From an uncultured Nitrososphaerota archaeon (GTDB lineage Bacteria; Bacillota; Clostridia; Oscillospirales; Ruminococcaceae), in contig CAKXAF010000039.1 of assembly GCA_934869045.1 (NCBI GenBank), positions 2,988-12,860 of the forward strand: a stretch of 9,873 nt of DNA, given 5' to 3'. Of this stretch, positions 4,230 to 9,873 are shown piece after piece. The first letter of the stretch is position 1. Every line of letters begins with the position of its first letter. Both the position numbers and the translations under genes were made by a program. The notes beneath the pieces are model-generated. The model saw nothing but the letters and a program-made list of their open reading frames with translations, searched no databases and was not told the origin of the DNA.

Positions 4230-5453
4230 ATGATGGGAGAAGATCTGGTTTACTGGGTGTGGCTGTCCCAGTGTTTTTCCAGCGGGAGCGGAAAAATCGG
4301 GAAATTTTTGGAGCTGTCGCAGGACGTGAGATCCCTTTGCCTGGATGGGGAACAGGCGCGAAGAGAACTCTCTATTTTTTCGGAGCAGGATCTGAAGCGG
4401 ATGGCCAAGACTTCCCTGGACCGGGCGCAGATGATCCTGGAGCAATGCCGGGATCTGGGAATCCGGGTGCTGTCCTGGGCCGACGAAGAGTATCCCCAGC
4501 GGCTGCGGGAAATCTACGCGCCCCCGGCTGTTTTATATGTCAAGGGGAGTCTGGAAGGGCTGGATCAGGAACTGGCCATCACAGCTGTAGGCACCCGGGA
4601 AGCCATCGGCTATACCCGGGGTGTGACGGGAAATCTCTGCTACCAGCTGGCCAGGGCCGGCGTGACCATCATCAGCGGCTGCGCCATGGGCGTCGACGAA
4701 TACGCCCACCGCGGGGCGCTGAAAGCCGGAGGACGGACCATCGCCGTCCTGGGCTGCGGGCTGGATGTGAATTATCCGGCCCCCAACCGGGAACTGAAGG
4801 AGAAGATCCTTCAGTTCGGGGGCGCTCTGGTCAGCGAGCTCCCGCCCGGGACCAAGCCAGACGGCAAGTATTTCCCCACCCGAAACCGGCTCTTGGCGGG
4901 ACTGGGGATGGGGGTGCTGGTCACCCACGCACCGGAGCGCAGCGGCTCCCTGATCACGGCGGATCTGGCGGCGGAGCAGGGGAAAGAAGTGTTCTGTGTA
5001 CCGCCCTACAACATATACGATTCCGGATGTCTGGGGGTTGTCCCCCTTTTGCAGGACGGGGCCAAGCCGGTTTATTCCGTCCACAGCATTTTGGAGGAAT
5101 ACTATCCCCTCTACTCGGATAGGATAGACCTGAAAGCGCTGTCGGAGGTACTGATCCAGTCCAAACGGGCTGAGGTCGTGCGGGAACAGCGGCAGAGAGT
5201 CGCGGACGGCGCCGTTTACCGCGCCGGGCGTATGGAGGAGACTGCGGCAGCGGCGGTGGTGCAGCCTCCGGCCGAGCTGAACAGTACGCAGCAGAAGCTC
5301 TATGACGCTTTGGGCGATGAGCCCCGGTCGGTGGACGACATTATGAACGAGGCCGGTCTGCGTTCCTATCAGGCGCTGGCATCCATGACAGAGCTGGAAC
5401 TGATGGGGCTGGCGGCGGCCCACCCCGGGCGGCGCTACAGCAGAGCGCACTGA
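4230..5453 (+). CDS. dprA: DNA-processing protein DprA (Smf family), divergent
   Basis: DprA binds incoming single-stranded DNA during natural transformation and loads RecA; many non-competent bacteria also keep it. The 407-aa protein has an N-terminal SAM-like helical part (about 1-75), a Rossmann-type DNA_processg_A domain (about 80-285) and a C-terminal winged helix (about 345-400). Family motifs are AVGTREAIGYTRG, IISGCAMGVDEYAH (147-160), TIAVLGCGLDVNYP, FPTRNRLLAGL (215-225) and SGSLITADLAAEQGKEVFCV (238-257). Two usually conserved places differ: VPP replaces VPG, and SGCLGVVPLLQDGA replaces the usual S-x-G-x-N-x-L-I-x-x-G-A. The start is ATG 4230 with GGGAG 5 nt before it; a second ATG at 4233 is equally possible. 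The frame is open upstream through luxS, so that extension is not used. It lies just before topA, as in Bacillus (smf-topA). Confidence 0.9.
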   Translation: MMGEDLVYWVWLSQCFSSGSGKIGKFLELSQDVRSLCLDGEQARRELSIFSEQDLKRMAKTSLDRAQMILEQCRDLGIRVLSWADEEYPQRLREIYAPPAVLYVKGSLEGLDQELAITAVGTREAIGYTRGVTGNLCYQLARAGVTIISGCAMGVDEYAHRGALKAGGRTIAVLGCGLDVNYPAPNRELKEKILQFGGALVSELPPGTKPDGKYFPTRNRLLAGLGMGVLVTHAPERSGSLITADLAAEQGKEVFCVPPYNIYDSGCLGVVPLLQDGAKPVYSVHSILEEYYPLYSDRIDLKALSEVLIQSKRAEVVREQRQRVADGAVYRAGRMEETAAAAVVQPPAELNSTQQKLYDALGDEPRSVDDIMNEAGLRSYQALASMTELELMGLAAAHPGRRYSRAH

Positions 5454-5534
5454 CGGATTTTACCGGGAGCCTGTTTCCGGATACAGACCAAGGCGCCGCA
5501 CCGGGTGAAACGGGGCGGACAGAGGAGGAAAAAG

Positions 5535-5726
5535 ATGGCGAATCTTGTGATCGTGGAGTCTCCCACCAAGACCAAGAGCATTAAAAAATATCTGGGAAAA
5601 AATTACGAGGTCGTGGCGTCCAAAGGCCATGTCCGCGATCTTCCAAAGTCCACGCTGGGCGTGGATGTGGACAACCATTTCGAACCCAAATACTTAAACA
5701 TCAAAAAGCAGGCGGAAATTATCTAA
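5535..5726 (+). CDS. topA: DNA topoisomerase I, N-terminal fragment ending at an in-frame TAA
   Basis: These 63 residues are the start of topoisomerase I: MANLVIVESPTKTKSIKKYL holds the first TOPRIM motif with catalytic Glu8, then KGHVRDLPKSTLGVDVDNHF and KYLNIKKQAEII. The ATG has an ideal AGGAGG site 6 nt upstream. The frame stops at TAA (5724-5726), where relatives continue without interruption; a single A-to-T change from a Lys AAA codon would explain it. The next codon is ATG in the same frame, and the rest of topA follows with no frameshift. Alone, this piece could not form a TOPRIM fold. Taken together, 5535-7634 is one topA gene with one internal stop. TAA is also the normal stop of infC, rpmI and rplT here, so reassignment of TAA is excluded. 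Confidence 0.85.
   Translation: MANLVIVESPTKTKSIKKYLGKNYEVVASKGHVRDLPKSTLGVDVDNHFEPKYLNIKKQAEII
5724..5726 (+). other. In-frame TAA stop inside topA, directly followed by ATG
   Basis: The codon after EII is TAA and the following codons ATG CTC AAG continue the same frame (5535 and 5727 differ by a multiple of three). UAA-AUG adjacency could allow reinitiation by a terminating ribosome. A Shine-Dalgarno-like GGCGG lies about 13 nt before the ATG, which is weak. Confidence 0.9.
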
Positions 5727-7634
5727 ATGCTCAAGGCCGAGGCCAAGGGCAAGGATAAAATCTATCTGGCGACGGACCCCGACCGGGAGGGCGAGGCCAT
5801 CTCCTGGCATCTGGCCCACATTCTCAAGCTGGATCTGAACGAGCTCAACCGGGTCACCTTCAGCGAAATCACCAAAAGCGGCGTCAAGGAGGGGATGGCC
5901 CACCCCCGTCAGATCGACATGGATCTGGTCAACGCCCAGCAGGCCCGGCGTATCCTGGACCGGATCGTGGGCTATAAAATCAGTCCCTTCCTCTGGAAGA
6001 AGATCCAGCCCGGCCTCAGCGCGGGGCGGGTCCAGTCGGTGGCGGTGCGCATTATTGTGGACCGGGAAAATGAGATCCGCGCCTTCCAGCCGGAGGAGTA
6101 CTGGACCATCGACGCAAAGCTCCTGGCCGCTGGAGCCAAAAAAGCATTCCCCGCTAAATTTTATGGCAGGGACGGCAAAAAAATGGAGCTGAAATGCAAG
6201 GAGGACGCCGACGTGGTCCTGGCCGCGGTGAAGGACGCGCCATTCAGCGTCGCCGGGGTCAAAAAGGGCGTGCGGAAAAAGTCCCCTGCCCCTCCCTTTA
6301 CCACTTCCACCCTCCAGCAGGAAGCTTCCCGGAAGCTGGGCTTCCGTTCCCAGAGGACCATGGCGGCCGCCCAGGAGCTTTACGAGGGCGTCGAGCTGCC
6401 CAAGCTGGGCGCGGTGGGCCTCATCACCTACATGCGCACCGACTCTCTGCGGATCTCCGATGAGGCCCGGGACGCCGCGGCGGGGTATATCCGGGAAAAA
6501 TACGGCGACAAGTATCTCCCGGAAACCCCCCGGGTTTACAAGACCAAAAACAGCGCCCAGGACGCCCACGAAGCCATCCGGCCCACCATGCCGGAGCTGA
6601 CCCCCGAGGAGGCCAGGGAAAGCCTCACCGCTGATCAGTATAAGCTCTACAAGCTCATCTGGGGCCGGTTTATCGCCAGCCAGATGGCGGGCGCCGAATA
6701 CGATACCGTATCCGCCGACATCGACGCCGCCGGATACGCCTTCAAGGCCAGCGGCTATTCCGTGCGGTTCGACGGCTTTACCGTCCTCTATGAGGAAGGC
6801 CGGGACGACGCAGAGGAAAAGGAGGGCGTTTTGCCCCCTCTGGCCGTCGGAGATCCCCTCAAAACCCAGAGCATCGAAGGCAGCCAGCATTTTACGCAGC
6901 CGCCCCCACGGTTCACCGAAGCGTCCCTCATCAAATTTCTGGAGGAAAACGGCATCGGGCGGCCCTCCACCTATGCGCCCACCATCTCCACCATCCTCAA
7001 GCGCAAATACGTGGAGCTGGAAAGCAAGCAGCTCAAGCCCACCCAGCTGGGAGAAATCACCACTCAGCTCATGGAGGAGCATTTCGCCTCGGTGGTGGAC
7101 GAAACCTTCACCGCTCAGATGGAAGCGGACCTGGACAAGGTGGAGGAGGGCGAAAAGCCCTGGGTCTCGGTGCTGGAGGAGTTCTACGGCGATTTTGCAA
7201 AGACCATGGAAAAGGCCGAGGAGGACATGAAGGACGTCCACATGAAGATCCCGGACGAGGAAACCGATATTGTCTGTGAGAAATGCGGCCGCAACATGGT
7301 CATCAAAACCGGGAGGTACGGGAAATTCCTGGCCTGCCCCGGGTTCCCGGAATGCCGCAATACCAAGCGCATCGCTGTGGAAATGCCTGGCGAATGCCCG
7401 CTGTGCGGCGGAAAAATTCTGGAGAAAAAATCCAAAAAGGGCAAGAAATTTTACGGCTGCGAGCACAATCCCACCTGTTCCTTCCTTTCCTGGGACCCTC
7501 CCATTGAGGAAAAGTGCCCCATGTGTGGAAAGACCCTGCTGCAGAAGGCCGGGCGGGGCGCACGGATCCACTGCTCCAACCCGGAATGCAGTTATCAGCG
7601 GACAGTGGGCCCGGAAAAGGGCGGGGAGGACTGA
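5727..7634 (+). CDS. topA: DNA topoisomerase I, main part after the internal stop
   Basis: Type IA topoisomerase relaxes negative supercoils by cutting one strand through a 5'-phosphotyrosine bond. This 635-aa part starts MLKAEAKGKDKIYLATDPDR, with the TOPRIM metal motif D17-x-D19-x-E21. It continues with RRILDRIVGYKISPFLWKKI and GLSAGRVQSVAVRI, the active-site Tyr235 in GLITYMRTDSLRIS, AHEAIRPT, and RFTEASLIKFLEENGIGRPS. The C-terminus has three Cys4 zinc ribbons: C517/C520/C537/C543, C557/C560/C578/C584 and C597/C600/C616/C621. Everything is intact to the end, and with the 63-residue fragment the length matches a normal TopA of about 700 residues. The only defect is the TAA before this ATG; without the fragment the protein lacks the TOPRIM Glu needed for cleavage and religation. 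It lies between dprA and trmFO, as in other Bacillota. Confidence 0.93.
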   Translation: MLKAEAKGKDKIYLATDPDREGEAISWHLAHILKLDLNELNRVTFSEITKSGVKEGMAHPRQIDMDLVNAQQARRILDRIVGYKISPFLWKKIQPGLSAGRVQSVAVRIIVDRENEIRAFQPEEYWTIDAKLLAAGAKKAFPAKFYGRDGKKMELKCKEDADVVLAAVKDAPFSVAGVKKGVRKKSPAPPFTTSTLQQEASRKLGFRSQRTMAAAQELYEGVELPKLGAVGLITYMRTDSLRISDEARDAAAGYIREKYGDKYLPETPRVYKTKNSAQDAHEAIRPTMPELTPEEARESLTADQYKLYKLIWGRFIASQMAGAEYDTVSADIDAAGYAFKASGYSVRFDGFTVLYEEGRDDAEEKEGVLPPLAVGDPLKTQSIEGSQHFTQPPPRFTEASLIKFLEENGIGRPSTYAPTISTILKRKYVELESKQLKPTQLGEITTQLMEEHFASVVDETFTAQMEADLDKVEEGEKPWVSVLEEFYGDFAKTMEKAEEDMKDVHMKIPDEETDIVCEKCGRNMVIKTGRYGKFLACPGFPECRNTKRIAVEMPGECPLCGGKILEKKSKKGKKFYGCEHNPTCSFLSWDPPIEEKCPMCGKTLLQKAGRGARIHCSNPECSYQRTVGPEKGGED

Positions 7635-7709
7635 TCCCGAGGCAGCGCTGGAGCGTGGGAGATTGTTCCGGTATCCGGATTTTCCCGCCTGCGGCGGAAA
7701 GGAGCGTTT

Positions 7710-9029
7710 ATGAAGGCAACAGTGATCGGCGGCGGCCTGGCGGGCTGCGAGGCGGCTCAGATTCTGGCGCGGTACGGCGTGGAGGTGGAGCTGATTGAAC
7801 AGAAGCCCCTGCAATACTCCCCCGCCCACAAATATCCGGGCCTGGCCGAGCTGGTCTGTTCCAATTCGCTGAAGGCCTCCCGGTTGGATTCGGCTTCAGG
7901 AATGCTCAAGGAGGAAATGCGGCTGCTGGGTTCTCTGATCCTCCCCTGCGCGGAGGAAACGGCAGTGGCGGCGGGCGGAGCTCTGGCCGTGGATCGGGAG
8001 AAGTTTTCCGACCGGGTGACGGCCGCAATTCGGGAGAATCCCCGGATCCATCTCACAGAAGGGCAGGCAGCGGCGCTGGACGGGGATCCGGCCATTGTCG
8101 CAACCGGCCCTCTGACCAGCGGCGGCCTGGCGGAGGAGATTGTTCGGATCACCGGGGAAAAGGGGCTGAGCTTTTTCGACGCGGCGGCCCCCATCGTCGA
8201 TGCGGCCACCATCGACCGGTCGGTGGTTTTCGCGGCCTCCCGCTACGGCCGGGGAGAGGACGACTACCTCAACTGCCCCATGAACAAGGAAGAGTACGAG
8301 GCGTTTTACGATGCCTTGATTTCCGCGGAGAGCGTGGAGCTCAAAGCCTTTGAAAAGGCGGATTTCCGGGTTTATGAAGGCTGTATGCCGGTAGAAATCA
8401 TGGCCAGGCGGGGGCCGGACACCATCCGTTTTGGGCCGCTTAAGCCGGTGGGACTGCGGGATCCCCGGACAGGGCGCCGGCCCTGGGCAGTGGTCCAGCT
8501 GCGGAAGGAAAACGACGGGGGAACCCTCTATAATCTGGTAGGGTTCCAGACCAACCTGAAATGGGGCGAGCAGAAGCGGGTGTTCTCCATGATTCCGGGC
8601 CTGCAAAACGCGGAATTTGTCCGCTACGGGGTGATGCACCGCAACACGTTCCTGGATTCGCCCCGGCTGCTGGACCGGGAATTCCGGCTGAAAAGCCGCC
8701 CGGGACTCCGGTTTGCCGGGCAGATGACCGGCGTGGAGGGATATGTGGAATCCGCGGCCAGCGGGCTGCTGGCAGGGCATTATCTGGCCCGGGAGCTGCT
8801 GGGGCTGCCGCCTTTGGTCCTCCCGGAGGGGACCATGCTCAAGGCCCTGACCGACCATGTCTGCACCCAAACGGCGGACTTCCAGCCCATGGGGGCCAAT
8901 ATGGGGATTCTGCCTCCTTTGGACGAACCGCCGCGGGACAAAAAGCTCCGGTACCAGCTGCTGGCGGAGCGGGGTGTGGGCGCTTTGCGGGAAACCCTGG
9001 GCGTTTTGGAGTGGAGGAACGATTCATGA
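7710..9029 (+). CDS. trmFO: FADH2/folate-dependent tRNA (uracil-54-C5)-methyltransferase TrmFO
   Basis: TrmFO makes ribothymidine at position 54 of the tRNA T-loop, using methylene-tetrahydrofolate as carbon donor and FADH2 as reductant; it is the Bacillota alternative to SAM-dependent TrmA. The 439-aa length is typical. The N-terminal FAD motif is VIGGGLAGCEAA (5-16) with E30 at the end of the second strand, then ELVCSNSLKASRLDSASGML with Cys50. YEGCMPVEIMARRG (222-235) holds Cys225. GPLKPVGLRDPRTGRRPWAV and YNLVGFQTNLKWGEQKRVF follow, and the C-terminal FAD segment is GQMTGVEGYVESAASGL (337-353). The two Cys match the conserved pair Cys53/Cys226 of the Bacillus enzyme. The ATG has AAAGGAG 6 nt upstream and lies 75 bp after topA. 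Its TGA overlaps the next gene's ATG (ATGA), pointing to coupled translation. Confidence 0.97.
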   Translation: MKATVIGGGLAGCEAAQILARYGVEVELIEQKPLQYSPAHKYPGLAELVCSNSLKASRLDSASGMLKEEMRLLGSLILPCAEETAVAAGGALAVDREKFSDRVTAAIRENPRIHLTEGQAAALDGDPAIVATGPLTSGGLAEEIVRITGEKGLSFFDAAAPIVDAATIDRSVVFAASRYGRGEDDYLNCPMNKEEYEAFYDALISAESVELKAFEKADFRVYEGCMPVEIMARRGPDTIRFGPLKPVGLRDPRTGRRPWAVVQLRKENDGGTLYNLVGFQTNLKWGEQKRVFSMIPGLQNAEFVRYGVMHRNTFLDSPRLLDREFRLKSRPGLRFAGQMTGVEGYVESAASGLLAGHYLARELLGLPPLVLPEGTMLKALTDHVCTQTADFQPMGANMGILPPLDEPPRDKKLRYQLLAERGVGALRETLGVLEWRNDS

Positions 9030-9472
9030 AGCGGAAGATCGCGACGGCTCTCCTGGGGCTGCTTCTTTGCGTGTGCCTGACGGGCTGCGGACCTTCGAAA
9101 AAGCAGAAGGCCGTCTATAACGACGACAGCCTGATCGCGGGCCAAAGCGACACCTGTTTTTACGTCAAGCACCTGTCCAACCATTCGGGAACGGAGTATA
9201 CCGAGAATTTCGGCTCCTTTACCGGCAGCGACACCATTTGGAGCCAGACAGCCAAGGAGGGGGAGGCCCTGAAGATCTCCGGCAGCGCGGAGATCAAGTC
9301 CGGCAGCTGGAAGCTGGTCTTGGTAGACCCCGACGATAACGTGACGGTGCTGCTGGAATACGGCGGTTCTTTGGACGAAACGATCCCCCTGACCGAGGGA
9401 AAGTGGCGGGTGAAATCCGTGGGGCTTGAGGCCAAGGGCTTCGCGGAGCTGGCCATTGAAAAGGCGGACTGA
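9026..9472 (+). CDS. Small putative lipoprotein of unknown function
   Basis: A 148-aa exported protein. The N-terminus is a classic lipoprotein signal: MKRKIATALLGLLLCVCLTG followed by Cys21, with lipobox L-T-G-C, so it should be cut by signal peptidase II and anchored on the outer face of the membrane. A short basic linker (GPSKKQK) leads into a soluble domain of alternating polar/hydrophobic strands (WSQTAKEGEALKISGSAEI, GSWKLVLVDPDDNVTVLLEY, EGKWRVKSVGLEAKGFAELA), suggesting a single beta-sandwich. I do not recognise the family. The start is ATG 9026, overlapping the trmFO stop as ATGA, with GGAGG 7 nt before it; the longer frame upstream is inside trmFO and has no signal. It is co-directional and coupled with trmFO but has no obvious functional link to it. 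Confidence 0.85.
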   Translation: MKRKIATALLGLLLCVCLTGCGPSKKQKAVYNDDSLIAGQSDTCFYVKHLSNHSGTEYTENFGSFTGSDTIWSQTAKEGEALKISGSAEIKSGSWKLVLVDPDDNVTVLLEYGGSLDETIPLTEGKWRVKSVGLEAKGFAELAIEKAD

Positions 9473-9508
9473 CGTAGAAAATCCATCGATGATAAGGAGA
9501 GTGGCGGG

Positions 9509-9873
9509 ATGAAAATCGTAGTGGATGGCTTTGGCGGCGACAACGCCCCCCTGGCCGTGCTTCAGGGCTGCGCCCTGGCTGTGGAGGAATATGGTGTGGA
9601 GCTTATCGTCACCGGCGATGAGACGGTTTTACGGAAGACGGCGGCAGACAACGGCGTCTCCTTGCAGGGGATCGAAATTGTCCACGCCCCCGGCGTCATC
9701 ACGATGGAGGACGACCCCTCCTCCATCCTCAAGGAAAAGGCGGATTGTTCCATGGCGGCGGCATTCGGGCTGGTCCGGGAGGGGAAGGGCGGCGCCTTTG
9801 TCAGCGGCGGATCCACGGGGGCCATCGTCGTAGGCGCAACCTTTCTGCTTAAGCGCATCAAGGGGGTCAAACG
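9509..9873 (+). CDS. plsX: Phosphate acyltransferase PlsX, 5' part
   Basis: PlsX turns acyl-ACP and phosphate into acyl-phosphate, the acyl donor used by PlsY at the first step of phospholipid synthesis; it is a peripheral membrane enzyme. About 121 residues (a third of the usual ~330) are in the window before the right edge. The start MKIVVDGFGGDNAPLAVLQG matches the family's DxxGGDNAP. VTGDETVL, IEIVHAPGVITMEDDPSSIL, the K-x-D-S/C-S-M segment and FVSGGSTGAIVVGATFLLKR follow in family order. SGGSTGA replaces the more common SAGNTGA, a mild variation. The ATG has AAGGAG about 9 nt upstream and lies 36 bp after the lipoprotein gene. In many Bacillota plsX is followed by acpP and fatty acid genes, which would lie beyond the window. 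Confidence 0.93.
   Translation, partial: MKIVVDGFGGDNAPLAVLQGCALAVEEYGVELIVTGDETVLRKTAADNGVSLQGIEIVHAPGVITMEDDPSSILKEKADCSMAAAFGLVREGKGGAFVSGGSTGAIVVGATFLLKRIKGVK

Noticed and set aside
4061..5122. 353-codon plus-strand frame overlapping luxS and dprA
   Set aside because: It lies in a different frame from both genes, with Gly/Arg/Pro-rich low-complexity translation and no start signal.
5724..5726. Alternative genetic code or selenocysteine-like recoding at the topA stop
   Set aside because: The codon is TAA, which ends infC, rpmI and rplT in this window; no downstream recoding hairpin is evident and relatives are not expected to have a special residue here.
5694..7829. 711-codon open frame on the minus strand opposite topA
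   Set aside because: It is a shadow of a GC-rich coding frame: no family-like motifs, a Leu/Gly/His-rich translation, and complete overlap with motif-rich topA and the start of trmFO.

Overview
The window is GC-rich but codes like a member of the Clostridia (Bacillota). Genes have strong AGGAGG-type ribosome binding sites, and there are SigA-like promoters, an L20-type leader before infC, a folate-dependent trmFO, and the dprA-topA-trmFO order known from Bacillota. My best guess is a high-GC gut lineage such as Oscillospirales; this is inferred from protein style and base composition, not from a marker gene. I see no phage, transposon, CRISPR or tRNA.

Layout. (1) 1-496, minus: 5' part of an O-acetylhomoserine sulfhydrylase-type PLP enzyme with its own promoter. 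(2) 497-905: about 410 bp without a convincing gene, holding a perfect 14-bp inverted repeat and GC-rich sequence. (3) 906-1422: a small XRE-type regulator (minus) diverging from an unrecognised 59-aa ORF (plus), with a TTTGTC-N7-GACAAA palindrome between them. (4) 1419-2848: the translation operon infC-rpmI-rplT, with a near-consensus promoter, a leader carrying an intrinsic terminator (L20-type autoregulation), an AUU start for IF3, and a terminator after rplT. (5) 2849-9873, plus: a tightly packed run of housekeeping genes: TrmH/SpoU-family RNA methyltransferase, luxS, dprA, topA, trmFO, a small lipoprotein and the start of plsX.

The region 5 genes do different jobs: RNA methylation, recycling of S-ribosylhomocysteine and AI-2 production, DNA uptake/processing, supercoil relaxation, tRNA T-loop methylation and phospholipid synthesis. 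Short gaps and one ATGA overlap suggest co-transcription.

The most striking observation is in topA. The reading frame is intact over its expected full length of about 700 codons except for one in-frame TAA at 5724-5726, immediately followed by ATG. It separates the catalytic Glu of the TOPRIM fold from the DxDxE motif and the active-site Tyr. This is either a base-level error, a recent nonsense mutation in a normally essential gene, or a split TopA made by stop-start reinitiation. Other points of interest are a 9-nt complementarity in the infC leader that could gate its terminator, alternating complementary GCGTCC/GGACGC arms in front of the RNA methyltransferase gene, and the XRE/small-ORF pair. 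I found no clear new multi-gene system; the window is mostly core genome.
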